Positions 9,833 through 19,022 of a DNA stretch of 64,000 bases are shown piece by piece. The position numbers were made by a program, and so were the translations under genes. Source of the DNA: JBCCGR01 sp039029195 (GTDB lineage: Bacteria; Pseudomonadota; Alphaproteobacteria; Rhizobiales; Rhizobiaceae); NCBI GenBank assembly GCA_039029195.1, contig JBCCGR010000018.1:15204-79203 (forward strand). Reading direction: 5' to 3'. Position 1 is the first letter of the stretch; every line of letters starts with the position of its first letter. Under the pieces are notes generated by a model, which did no database searches, was not told the origin of the DNA, and saw only the letters and a program-made list of their open reading frames with translations.

Positions 9833-10579
9833 ATGAGTGAGCGAACGGCAACCAATCGTGCCGCCCAAAAGGTTCTGATCACCGGTGGAACCGACGGGCT
9901 TGGTCGGCGGTTGGCGCTGGCCTATGCGCGCGATGGCGCGGATGTGATGATCACCGGGCGCCGGACCGATCTGTCGCGCGACCCTGAGCTTGCTTCGAGT
10001 GTGAGATACGTGTTGTGCGATCAAAGTGACCCCGAAGGTGCGGTCGCAGCAATTGCGGACGGTTTGGAGCTTGCGGAGTGGGAACACTGCGACATTGCGA
10101 TACTGAATGCTGGTTCTGGTTGGGTTGGTGACGCGCTGGAGCAGCGCAACCGTGTTGTCCGGGACACGGTGAACGTTAACATGGTCGCTCCACTGCTGAT
10201 TGCGCGTACCCTGTCGACCCACATTTTGGCAAGTGGCACAGGTACGTTGGCCCTTATTGGGTCGACGGCGCGAAAGGGAGCTCCAAATTTTGCTGCTTAT
10301 GCGGCCGCGAAGGCCGGTCTAAATGGCTTTGCCCGATCACTGAAGGAAGAGTGGCGTGGTAAGGCAAATGTGCTCATGCTCAACCCAGGCCCAATCGCAA
10401 CTGATATGCACGCCAAAGCCGGTTTGCAGGTTGGTGCTATCGGGCTGATGTTTCTGCATCCGGAATTTGTGGCCCGTGCGGTGCGATATGCTGTTCGCAA
10501 GGGCCGCGCAGAACAGACAATTGGTCACGGGCTTCGGTTTGTTGATCTCATTTCCTTTGGGTGGATCTGGCGCAAATGA
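9833..10579 (+). CDS. Short-chain dehydrogenase/reductase (SDR) 1
   Basis: The start is taken as ATG 9833 (MSERTATNRAA); GTG 9827 is possible. This gives 248 residues. The NAD(P)-binding motif TGGTDGLG lies near residue 18, NAG near residue 92, the catalytic Ser in IGSTARKG and the Tyr-Lys pair in YAAAKAG. It should be an active classical SDR oxidoreductase of unknown substrate. It follows ribF after 6 bp and overlaps the next SDR gene in an ATGA junction, so the two SDRs form a coupled pair. Confidence 0.88.
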   Translation: MSERTATNRAAQKVLITGGTDGLGRRLALAYARDGADVMITGRRTDLSRDPELASSVRYVLCDQSDPEGAVAAIADGLELAEWEHCDIAILNAGSGWVGDALEQRNRVVRDTVNVNMVAPLLIARTLSTHILASGTGTLALIGSTARKGAPNFAAYAAAKAGLNGFARSLKEEWRGKANVLMLNPGPIATDMHAKAGLQVGAIGLMFLHPEFVARAVRYAVRKGRAEQTIGHGLRFVDLISFGWIWRK

Positions 10580-11340
10580 AGGCATTGATCACAGGCGCCG
10601 CCAAAGGCATCGGAAATGCGCTGGCTGAACAGATTTTGTCAAAAGACGGCCATGTGGTGTCAGTCGATTTTGATGAACTTGCGCTGGCTGCCATGGCACA
10701 GAAATGGCCGGGCAGATGCGATTGCCGAAATGTTGATCTTTCTAAGGCTGATGCGGTCGATAACCTGCTTGATCGTCTGGAGGCTTCCGATCCTTTCGAT
10801 CTGGTCGTCCTCAATGCCGGGATCAATGCGACCGGCCCGTTTGAGGAAATTCCGGTTTCCGCCTATCACACGATGCTGGAAGTTAACGCCCAATCGGTCA
10901 TCACGATGGCAACCGCGCTGGTGCGCGATGGGTTGATGGCGACGAATTCCTCAATGGTGCTGATTTCATCATTGTCCCACGCCGTGGGGTATCCCGGGGC
11001 CAGTGTTTATGCGGCGTCGAAGGACGCAATTGCCATATACTCAAACTCAGTTCGCAAGCGTTTTCGGGCTGAACGTGTTCACCTGATGACGGTCTATCCG
11101 GGGCCCGTGAAAACAGGTCATGCCAAGCGTCATGCGCCATCCGGCGCTGATGCGTCGAAACGCATGGAGCCGCAGGAACTGGCACGAAGAATCCTCGATG
11201 CAGCAGGCAAGCGGAAATCTGAACTCTACCCCGGTCTGGCGGCAAAAGGGTCCCATGCGCTGGGGTGGTTGCTGCCTGGAAGTGCAACCAAACTGATGCG
11301 GCGCATCATTTTTGACAAGCTTGACCGGTCCGAATTTTGA
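10576..11340 (+). CDS. Short-chain dehydrogenase/reductase (SDR) 2
   Basis: The start is ATG 10576, which overlaps the previous stop (ATGA), giving 254 residues; an in-frame GTG at 10561 is less likely. The motifs are TGAAKGIG at the N-terminus, LNAGIN, Ser in ISSLSHAVG and YAASKDA. It is a classical SDR with a complete active site and unknown substrate. It ends a ribF-SDR-SDR run. A 244-bp gap with no visible signal separates it from ileS. Confidence 0.88.
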   Translation: MKALITGAAKGIGNALAEQILSKDGHVVSVDFDELALAAMAQKWPGRCDCRNVDLSKADAVDNLLDRLEASDPFDLVVLNAGINATGPFEEIPVSAYHTMLEVNAQSVITMATALVRDGLMATNSSMVLISSLSHAVGYPGASVYAASKDAIAIYSNSVRKRFRAERVHLMTVYPGPVKTGHAKRHAPSGADASKRMEPQELARRILDAAGKRKSELYPGLAAKGSHALGWLLPGSATKLMRRIIFDKLDRSEF

Positions 11341-11584
11341 GACTGAGTCGTCTTCACACTTTATTCGTTAACGTCACCCTGTTAGAGCACCTTTCATGAC
11401 CATGATGACTCGCGCTCCGTCGATACTGCGAATTATTGGCCCGGTCTCTGCCTGATCGCCACAGGGTGGCAGGTGAGAGTGCCGGGAGCCGCTCCACTGT
11501 CGAAATCCAAATCAGTCCAATGCCGATATTTCCTCGACCTCCGACAGGTCGCAGCGACAAGGCCCGAAGAAAAGTCACCAGACC

Positions 11585-14533
11585 ATGACAGCCGATAACG
11601 AAAACACATCACGAGACTATTCAGAAACCCTGTACCTGCCCAAGACCGAGTTCCCCATGCGGGCCGGGCTCCCAAAAAAGGAGCCCGAAATTGTTGCCCG
11701 CTGGCAGGCGCAAGATATGTATCGAAAACTGCGCGATGATGCCAAAGGCCGCCGGAAATATGTGCTCCACGATGGCCCGCCCTATGCCAACGGTCATCTG
11801 CATATCGGTCACGCGCTCAACAAGATCCTGAAAGACATCATCACTCGCTCCTTCCAGATGCGTGGGTTTGATTCCAACTACGTTCCGGGCTGGGACTGCC
11901 ACGGCCTTCCCATCGAGTGGAAGATCGAGGAGGAATACCGCGCCAAGGGCAAGAACAAGGACGATGTCCCAATCAACGAGTTCCGCAAGGAGTGTCGCGA
12001 TTTTGCCAGTCACTGGGTGGGCGTTCAATCGGAAGAGTTTATCCGGCTAGGCGTGGAAGGGGATTTCAAGACTCCTTATCTCACCATGAACTTCGAAGCC
12101 GAGGCGCATATTGCCAACGAACTGATGAAGTTCGCCCGCACCGGCCAACTCTATCGCGGCTCGAAGCCCGTTATGTGGTCGGTGGTCGAACGCACGGCAC
12201 TCGCCGAAGCTGAAGTTGAATATGAGGTTGTTGAAAGCGACACGATTTGGGCAAAGTTCCCAATCATCGATGGGCCGGATGCGATGTCCGGCGCTTCCAT
12301 CGTCATCTGGACGACCACACCCTGGACGATCCCCGGCAATCGTGCGATCAGCTATTCAAAATCGATCTCCTATGGCCTCTACGAGGTTACGGAGGCGGAA
12401 AACGACTTCGGCCCGCAGCCAGGCGAAAAGCTGGTCTTTGCCGACAAGCTTGCAGATGAAGCGTTTGTCAAAGCCAAGTTGCAGCACACGCGCTTACAGG
12501 ACGTGCCTGCGGAAACTCTGTCCAGAACCGTGTGTGATCATCCGTTGCGCGGATTTGGCGGCGGTTATGACTTCATGGTTCCGCTGCTTGATGGTGATCA
12601 TGTCACCGACGATGCCGGCACCGGGTTCGTGCACACAGCGCCTGGTCATGGTCGGGAAGACTTTGACGCCTGGATGGAAAATGCGCGTTCTCTGGAAGAG
12701 CGCGACATTTCATCGGCGATTCCCTTCACCGTGGATGATGCCGGTTATTACACCTCAGACGCGCCGGGCTTTGGTCCTGACCGTCAGGGTGGCCCGGCAC
12801 GCGTGATCGATGACAAAGGCAAAAAGGGTGACGCCAACAAATCTGTGATTGAAGCTCTGATTGCGCACAACAATCTGTTTGCTCGCGGGCGATTGAAGCA
12901 TGACTACCCGCATTCGTGGCGGTCAAAGAAGCCGGTCATCTTCCGCAACACACCACAGTGGTTTGTCCACATGGACAAACCGATCGACGGCGGAAACGGC
13001 ACACTTCGTGAAGTCGCTTTGAAGGCTATTGAAGATACGCGTTTTGTGCCGGCAACCGGGCAAAACCGGCTTCATTCCATGATCGACCAGCGTCCGGATT
13101 GGGTGCTTTCCCGCCAGCGCGCGTGGGGTGTGCCGATTTGTGTTTTCCGCAATGACAAAACCGGCGATGTGGCCCCGGGTCCCGATTTTGCGAAGTCCGA
13201 TGAACTGACGAAACGCATCTTTGATGCGTTTGCCGCTGAAGGCGCGGATGCCTGGTACGAAGACGGCGCCAAAGAGCGCTTTCTGGATGGTCTCGTGGAC
13301 GATACCGGGGACTGGGAAAAGATCGACGATATTCTCGATGTATGGTTCGATTCCGGTTCCACGCATGCATTCTGTCTGGAACAGCGCGATGATCTGAAAT
13401 GGCCGGCTGACCTTTATCTTGAAGGGTCTGACCAGCATCGTGGCTGGTTCCACTCTTCGCTGCTTGAATCCTGCGGCACACGCGGCCGTGCGCCTTACGA
13501 CGCCGTACTCACCCATGGTTTCACCATGGCGGAAGACGGACGCAAAATGTCGAAGTCCCTTGGCAATCAAGTGGTGCCACAAGAGGTGATCAAGCAGTTT
13601 GGCGCGGACATCCTGCGTTTGTGGGTGTCATCGGTCGACTATGCCGAGGACCAGAGCATCGGCCCGGAAATCATCAAAACGAACGTGGATGCCTATCGCA
13701 AACTCCGCAACACGTTGCGCTGGATGTTGGGCACGCTGGCTCATCACAAAGGTGATGAAGTGGCGCTTTCGGATATGCCAGAATTGGAGCGGCTGATGCT
13801 GCACCGGCTCGCCGAGCTCGATCAGATCGTGCGGGATGGCTACGATGCGTTTGATTTCAAACGTATTTTCTCTCAGGTCTTCAATTTCATGACCGTTGAA
13901 CTCTCGGCCTTCTACTTCGACATTCGCAAGGACGCCCTCTACTGCGATGCGCCATCATCGGTGCGCCGAAAGGCGTCGCTTCAGGTGGTCTCACATCTGT
14001 TTGAATGCATCACCGCCTGGATGGCCCCAATGTTGTGCTTCACCATGGAAGAAGCCTGGCTTGCTCGAAATGGAGAGGATGCGCAATCTGTACATCTGCG
14101 CCAGTTTCCGGAAATTCCGCAGTCCTGGCGCGATGACGCTCTTGCACAAAAATGGCGGAAAATTCGAAAGGTGCGCCGGGTCGTAACCGGTGCTTTGGAG
14201 ATCGAGCGTCGCGAGAAACGGGTTCGCTCCTCGCTGGAAGCGGCTCCAAAGGTGTTCATTTCCGACAATGATTTGCGCGCCGCGCTGGAGGGGCAGGATT
14301 TCGCTGAAATCTGTATCACCAGCGATATTTCAGTCGTGTCAGGCGGTGCTCCTGCAGATGCATTCAAGCTGGACGAGGTAGCTGGTGTCGCCGTTGTTCC
14401 CGCACAGGCGAACGGCACCAAATGCGCCCGGTCCTGGAAGATCTCGCCGGAAGTGGGAACCGATCCCGACTATCCGGATATTTCCCTGCGCGACGCTGAT
14501 GCCATGCGGGAAATAGAAGCCGCCGCGAGCTGA
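11585..14533 (+). CDS. ileS: Isoleucyl-tRNA synthetase
   Basis: The protein charges tRNA-Ile with isoleucine in the cytosol. It has 982 residues, within the bacterial type range. It carries the class I signatures HIGHALNK (about residue 76) and KMSKSLGNQ (about residue 654), with the CP1 editing domain between them (TTTPWTIPGN). The C-terminal zinc-binding module is reduced to KCARSWK without the second Cys pair. I believe this is common in alphaproteobacterial enzymes, but I cannot check it here. Confidence 0.97.
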   Translation: MTADNENTSRDYSETLYLPKTEFPMRAGLPKKEPEIVARWQAQDMYRKLRDDAKGRRKYVLHDGPPYANGHLHIGHALNKILKDIITRSFQMRGFDSNYVPGWDCHGLPIEWKIEEEYRAKGKNKDDVPINEFRKECRDFASHWVGVQSEEFIRLGVEGDFKTPYLTMNFEAEAHIANELMKFARTGQLYRGSKPVMWSVVERTALAEAEVEYEVVESDTIWAKFPIIDGPDAMSGASIVIWTTTPWTIPGNRAISYSKSISYGLYEVTEAENDFGPQPGEKLVFADKLADEAFVKAKLQHTRLQDVPAETLSRTVCDHPLRGFGGGYDFMVPLLDGDHVTDDAGTGFVHTAPGHGREDFDAWMENARSLEERDISSAIPFTVDDAGYYTSDAPGFGPDRQGGPARVIDDKGKKGDANKSVIEALIAHNNLFARGRLKHDYPHSWRSKKPVIFRNTPQWFVHMDKPIDGGNGTLREVALKAIEDTRFVPATGQNRLHSMIDQRPDWVLSRQRAWGVPICVFRNDKTGDVAPGPDFAKSDELTKRIFDAFAAEGADAWYEDGAKERFLDGLVDDTGDWEKIDDILDVWFDSGSTHAFCLEQRDDLKWPADLYLEGSDQHRGWFHSSLLESCGTRGRAPYDAVLTHGFTMAEDGRKMSKSLGNQVVPQEVIKQFGADILRLWVSSVDYAEDQSIGPEIIKTNVDAYRKLRNTLRWMLGTLAHHKGDEVALSDMPELERLMLHRLAELDQIVRDGYDAFDFKRIFSQVFNFMTVELSAFYFDIRKDALYCDAPSSVRRKASLQVVSHLFECITAWMAPMLCFTMEEAWLARNGEDAQSVHLRQFPEIPQSWRDDALAQKWRKIRKVRRVVTGALEIERREKRVRSSLEAAPKVFISDNDLRAALEGQDFAEICITSDISVVSGGAPADAFKLDEVAGVAVVPAQANGTKCARSWKISPEVGTDPDYPDISLRDADAMREIEAAAS

Positions 14534-14735
14534 GTAAAATCGGGTGGGCATTAACAGTGATCTATGATGCGACGCGGTGTGAACTTCGCCCGCGTTGCAC
14601 CATACGGTTCACTCATATATAATTGGCGTAGATTGAAGCTCAATCTTAACACTTTGTGGCCGCATTCTTGTGGTGCAGGGTCGACCGGATGCGGGTTGTA
14701 CGGACCGTAAAAATACGAACAGGATCGGGGTAGAG

Positions 14736-15425
14736 ATGGCTCTTGGTGACAGGCAAAGCGCAGTGATACGCATTGCGGTGCTCATTGCTGCGGGTGCACT
14801 TGTGTCGGGATGTGTTGGGTCTTCGACCTATGGCACTGGCAAGACCCAGGAGCGTCAGCTTTTGGAAGATCTGAATGATATCATCCCTGTGGGTGGTCGC
14901 GAAAAAAAGACCCGGATTGACTATTCATCCCGACCAAAACTGGTGAAACCGTCCGATCCGACAAAGCTGCCGGAGCCCGTTCAGACAACAGCCTCCACCA
15001 ACAATGCTAATTTCCCGGAAGACCCCGAAGCACGGCGTTTGCGACTGCAGGGAGAAGCGGTAGAGGTTGAAGAGCGCTCAGGCCGCGTGCCTGTGTCGGA
15101 ACTGACCCGCAAGAAGGAAGGCGCCGTCTATTCGCGCCACAATTCCGCGCGCATCAAAAACTCCAACATTGTTGAACAGAACGAGCACTCAAGCACGCTC
15201 AATCTCTCCGAATCGCGGAAACAGCGTAAGGAGCGGCTGAAGAGAAAGGCCGAATTGGCGGGTGTACAGGGTGCTGCCCCAAGGCGCTACCTTACCGAGC
15301 CACCGAGAGAGTATCGAACTCCAGCATCTACCGCACCGGCTGGTGAAGTTGGACTCGATGAAGACGAGAAAAAAGCCGGCCACAAGAAGAAGTCCTGGCT
15401 TTCCCGCATCAATCCGTTTGATTGA
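14736..15425 (+). CDS. Small lipoprotein, function unknown
   Basis: The start chosen is ATG 14736, preceded by GGGG and TAGAG, giving 229 residues. The N-terminus is a lipoprotein signal with lipobox LVSG-Cys26. The mature part is polar and rich in Lys, Arg, Glu and Pro, with no enzymatic motif. Similar lipoproteins sit between ileS/lspA and the M16 peptidase genes in other Rhizobiales. I infer a periplasmic structural or adaptor role. lspA, expected in this interval, is absent. The stop codon directly abuts that of convergent tadA. Confidence 0.78.
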   Translation: MALGDRQSAVIRIAVLIAAGALVSGCVGSSTYGTGKTQERQLLEDLNDIIPVGGREKKTRIDYSSRPKLVKPSDPTKLPEPVQTTASTNNANFPEDPEARRLRLQGEAVEVEERSGRVPVSELTRKKEGAVYSRHNSARIKNSNIVEQNEHSSTLNLSESRKQRKERLKRKAELAGVQGAAPRRYLTEPPREYRTPASTAPAGEVGLDEDEKKAGHKKKSWLSRINPFD

Positions 15426-15914
15426 TCAATCCCGCAAGGTCTGAAAGAAGCGCTTTAGCAGCGCTTCGCATTCCTGCGCTGCGATCTCGGAATAAACGTC
15501 AGGAGCGTGGTGACAGGTGGCCTGGTTGAAGAACCGAACACCGTTTTCCACTGCACCTCCTTTTGGATCCTGTGCACCGTAATAAAGCCGCCGGACCCGC
15601 GACAGCGAAATTGCACCAGCGCACATGGTGCAGGGTTCCAGCGTGACGTAAAGATCGCAATCCGGTAGTCGCATTTTCCCAAGCCGGGCCCTTGCCTCGG
15701 CGAGAACCAGCAATTCCGCATGAGCGGTCGGATCATTGCGCTCTTCAACGCGATTGCCGTCTCGCGCAATGATCTGATTGTTATGAACCACCACGGCGCC
15801 CACGGGCACCTCACCGCGATCTGCCGCGTGCCGCGCTTCTTCCAGCGCTGTCTGCATAAAGAGGCTCAAAGTCAGGGTTTCCCGCTGGTGCGACTGGTTG
15901 GAACTTGATAACAC
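15426..15914 (-). CDS. tadA: tRNA(adenosine-34) deaminase TadA
   Basis: TadA deaminates A34 to inosine in tRNA-Arg(ACG). The zinc/catalytic motifs HAE (HAELLVLAEA) and PCxxC (EPCTMCAGA) are intact, and RRLYYGAQDPKGGAVENG is characteristic. The GTG at 15914 gives 162 residues. The ATG at 15857 (MQTALEEARHAA) fits the usual family N-terminus better, giving 143 residues, although neither has a clear ribosome binding site. It is divergent from the neighbouring pseudouridine synthase gene, with starts only about 6 bp apart if GTG is used. Confidence 0.93.
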   Translation of the reverse strand: MLSSSNQSHQRETLTLSLFMQTALEEARHAADRGEVPVGAVVVHNNQIIARDGNRVEERNDPTAHAELLVLAEARARLGKMRLPDCDLYVTLEPCTMCAGAISLSRVRRLYYGAQDPKGGAVENGVRFFNQATCHHAPDVYSEIAAQECEALLKRFFQTLRD

Positions 15915-15920
15915 CCGCGC

Positions 15921-16940
15921 ATGAAGAAACCAGCGAAATCCTCACCGCACGGAAAGGCGCCCGCTCCTGAGGGCAGTGAAGCACCAGAGCGAATCGCCAA
16001 GCGCATGGCGCGCGCCGGCCTTTGCTCGCGACGCGAAGCGGAACGCTGGATTGAAGAAGGCAGGGTCGCCGTCAACGGCAAGGTGCTCAAGACACCTGCG
16101 GTGCTGGTTGGTTTGAAAGACCGGGTAAGTGTTGACGGAAACCTGCTTGAGGCAAAAGAGCGAACCCGGCTTTGGCTGTATCACAAGCCATCCGGACTGG
16201 TGACGACAGCAAATGATCCGGAAGGGCGGTCCACCGTTTTTGCCTCGCTGCCGGAAGAATTGCCGCGCGTCATTTCCGTTGGTCGTCTCGACATCAACAC
16301 CGAGGGTCTGTTGTTGCTGACCAATGATGGTGGACTGTCGCGGCAGCTGGAATTGCCTTCGACCGGTTGGTTGCGGCGCTATCGCGTCCGGGTTCATGGC
16401 AAAGTGGATGCCGAGCGTCTCGACGCTCTGAAAGACGGCATCGCTGTCGATGGCGTTCTCTATGGCGCGATTGAAGCGAGCGTTGATCGTGAGCAAGGCC
16501 GAAACACCTGGATCACCCTTTCCCTGAGGGAAGGAAAAAACCGCGAAATCAAGAATGTGCTGGGGGCTCTTGGTCTGGAGGTCACCCGTCTTATCAGAAT
16601 CTCTTATGGGCCGTTTCAACTTGGCGATCTTGACAAGGGCAGCGTTCGAGAGATCCGCGGAAGGACCTTGCGGGACCAATTGGGCGACCGGCTGATTGCT
16701 GCGGCTGGTGCCGACTTTTCGACACCTCCCAAACAAACCACCTCCAAAAATGGAACGAACCAAAAGCCCAAGACCAAACGGGCAAACCGCTCATCTCCTC
16801 TGGATCGCCTTGATACCAATCGATCGCGGCTGAATGAGTGTAGCAACGCGCCGACGGGGCGTAAGAAATCGGGCGGTCGAGGCTCTTCAGCAACCGCGTC
16901 TGGCACCAAAAAAAGTTCAAATGCGGATCGTCGGCGGTGA
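15921..16940 (+). CDS. rRNA pseudouridine synthase, RluB/RsuA family
   Basis: The 339-residue enzyme isomerises a uridine in rRNA. An S4 RNA-binding domain (ERIAKRMARAGLCSRREAERWI, about residues 22-80) precedes the catalytic domain. The nucleophile Asp is in GRLDINTEGLLLLTNDG, with REGKNREIKNVLGALGLEV following. The order resembles RluB. The last 75 residues are a low-complexity basic Ser/Lys/Arg tail that overlaps the start of rsmD by 20 bp. Such basic tails are common in this family in alphaproteobacteria. Confidence 0.9.
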   Translation: MKKPAKSSPHGKAPAPEGSEAPERIAKRMARAGLCSRREAERWIEEGRVAVNGKVLKTPAVLVGLKDRVSVDGNLLEAKERTRLWLYHKPSGLVTTANDPEGRSTVFASLPEELPRVISVGRLDINTEGLLLLTNDGGLSRQLELPSTGWLRRYRVRVHGKVDAERLDALKDGIAVDGVLYGAIEASVDREQGRNTWITLSLREGKNREIKNVLGALGLEVTRLIRISYGPFQLGDLDKGSVREIRGRTLRDQLGDRLIAAAGADFSTPPKQTTSKNGTNQKPKTKRANRSSPLDRLDTNRSRLNECSNAPTGRKKSGGRGSSATASGTKKSSNADRRR

Positions 16941-17478
16941 GTTGCGCGGGCGCAAGCTCGCAACACCGAAGTCCGACGCAATTCGCCCCACCACGGACCG
17001 TGTGCGGGAAACCCTCTTCAACATTCTGGCCCACAACTACGGCAGCGGTATTGAAGATGCCCGTGTGCTGGATTTGTTTTCCGGCACAGGTGCTTTGGGC
17101 ATCGAAGCGCTGTCTCGGGGCGCTTCCTATGCACTGTTTGTTGACAACGGCATAGAAGGACGCTCCCTGACCCGGCAAAACACCATGGATCTGAACCTTC
17201 AGGGCTGCTCCAAAATATATCGCCGCGACGCAACCCGAATGGGACCGCCTGAAAAGGACAAACCGTTCAACCTGCTCTTTGCCGATCCGCCTTATGGCCG
17301 TGGGCTCGGAGAGGCTGCAATTCTATCCTGTGTGTCGGCAGGTTGGCTGGCTGACGGTGCTTTGATCGTTCTGGAGGAAAAGATTGATCATCAGCCAAAG
17401 TACATCAATCGTTGTGAACTGCTGGAACAACGGCAGTTTGCCGACACTGAGATCGGTATTTGGCGCTACTCGCCATAA
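16921..17478 (+). CDS. rsmD: 16S rRNA (guanine-966-N2) methyltransferase RsmD
   Basis: The start is ATG 16921, because the protein then begins MRIVGGELRGRKL as family members do (185 residues); an upstream ATG at 16834 gives an unsupported extension. SAM-binding motif DLFSGTGALGIEALSRGA and catalytic motif FADPPYG are present. It overlaps the pseudouridine synthase gene by 20 bp, which places two rRNA modification enzymes in one transcript. Confidence 0.94.
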   Translation: MRIVGGELRGRKLATPKSDAIRPTTDRVRETLFNILAHNYGSGIEDARVLDLFSGTGALGIEALSRGASYALFVDNGIEGRSLTRQNTMDLNLQGCSKIYRRDATRMGPPEKDKPFNLLFADPPYGRGLGEAAILSCVSAGWLADGALIVLEEKIDHQPKYINRCELLEQRQFADTEIGIWRYSP

Positions 17479-17618
17479 TTGTGAGGAAGTTCGTTTGGTA
17501 AATGACAAAAAAGTAAGGTGCACGCGCAATCGCTGTACCTATATTGGACGAATATGATTCTGCCCCCGGCCTGACCGTTCGTTCTGAACCGCGCCGAATT
17601 CTTGATCTGACAAGGAAA

Positions 17619-19022
17619 ATGCCGATCGTGCTGAAACATCCATTTGATTTTGTCTCTCGCGCCCTGGTCGCCCCTTTGGTGGCGCTATCACTCACAACCG
17701 GCCTGCCGACGGCCTCTGCAATTGCTGCTGGTGTCACATCCGAAGCAGAAGCCAAAGGTCCGGAAGTCGCTCACTTCACCCTGAAAAATGGCATGCAGGT
17801 GGTGGTGATCCCGGATCGCCGGGCACCCGTTGTGACCCACATGGTTTGGTACAAGGCTGGCTCTGCAGATGAGCCTGCCGGAAAGTCTGGCATTGCCCAC
17901 TATCTTGAGCACCTCATGTTCAAGGGCACCAAGGCCTATCCCGGCAACACGTTTTCTGCCCGTGTGGCCGAGATTGGTGGGCAGGAAAACGCGTTTACCA
18001 GTCAGGACTACACGGCATATTTCCAGCGCGTTCCACCGGAAGCTCTCAAAGACATGATGACGATGGAAGCGGACCGTATGACCAATCTGGTTTTGACGGA
18101 CGAACTCATCATCCCTGAGCGCGATGTTATTCAGGAAGAACGCCGCACGCGGACGGACAACAATCCGGGATCATTGCTAAGTGAAGCGGTGCAGTCGGCC
18201 ATGTTCCAAAACCACCGCTACGGCATTCCGATCATCGGTTGGATGCATGAGGTGATCAAGCTCGACAAGGACGATGCAATTGCGTTCTACGAAAAGTTCT
18301 ACACGCCCAACAATGCGATCCTTGTGGTAGCCGGTGATGTGGAGGTGGACGCCGTACTGCAACTGGCCAAAGACATTTATGGCAAGATTGAGCGCCGGGC
18401 TGATCCGGAACGCTTGGTTCGCCCACAAGAACCACCGCCAACTGCAGCACGGTCCGTTAGCCTCAGCGATCCGCGGGTTCGCGCTCCCAGTTTTCAGCGC
18501 AGCTATCTGGTTCCATCTTATGGAAACCACCGCAATCTCGAGGCAGAGGCTCTTGATCTGTTGAGCGAAATTCTGGGTGGATCAACCACCAGCCGCATCT
18601 ATCGCAAGCTCGTTGTGGAAAAGAAACTCGCCTCTCAGGCTGGCGGCTACTATCAGGGTGGCGCCATCGACGACACGCGGTTCATTGTTTACGCAACGCC
18701 CCGCCCGGGCGTGACGCTAAGTCAGATGGAAGAGGGTGTTGATGAACTCATTGCCGAACTTCTGAAAGAAGGGGTTCAGCAAAGCGAAGTTGATCGCAGC
18801 GTGAAACGTCTCATTCGATCCACGATATTCTCCCGCGACAGCCAGACCACGATGGCCCGTGTTTATGGCGCCTCTCTGGTGATTGGCGAGACCGTTGAAG
18901 AGGTCAACAAATGGCCTGAGCGGCTGAAAGCCATATCGGTCGATCAGATCAATGCCGTTGCCCGCAAATACCTGAAACCGAACCGCTCGGTGTCAGGATT
19001 TCTGACCCCAGCTTCCAAATGA
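17619..19022 (+). CDS. M16 family zinc metallopeptidase (active subunit)
   Basis: The start is taken as ATG 17619, with AAGG just upstream, giving 467 residues. An open frame extends upstream to a TTG at 17544 without signals. A signal peptide (about residues 1-38, ending ASAIAAG) indicates export to the periplasm. The inverted zinc motif HYLEH (about residues 94-98) is intact, with the downstream Glu in NAFTSQDYTAYFQ...EADRM. M16 (pitrilysin-like) peptidases degrade peptides inside a clamshell. It is translationally coupled to the next, non-catalytic M16 gene, the standard two-subunit arrangement. Confidence 0.93.
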   Translation: MPIVLKHPFDFVSRALVAPLVALSLTTGLPTASAIAAGVTSEAEAKGPEVAHFTLKNGMQVVVIPDRRAPVVTHMVWYKAGSADEPAGKSGIAHYLEHLMFKGTKAYPGNTFSARVAEIGGQENAFTSQDYTAYFQRVPPEALKDMMTMEADRMTNLVLTDELIIPERDVIQEERRTRTDNNPGSLLSEAVQSAMFQNHRYGIPIIGWMHEVIKLDKDDAIAFYEKFYTPNNAILVVAGDVEVDAVLQLAKDIYGKIERRADPERLVRPQEPPPTAARSVSLSDPRVRAPSFQRSYLVPSYGNHRNLEAEALDLLSEILGGSTTSRIYRKLVVEKKLASQAGGYYQGGAIDDTRFIVYATPRPGVTLSQMEEGVDELIAELLKEGVQQSEVDRSVKRLIRSTIFSRDSQTTMARVYGASLVIGETVEEVNKWPERLKAISVDQINAVARKYLKPNRSVSGFLTPASK

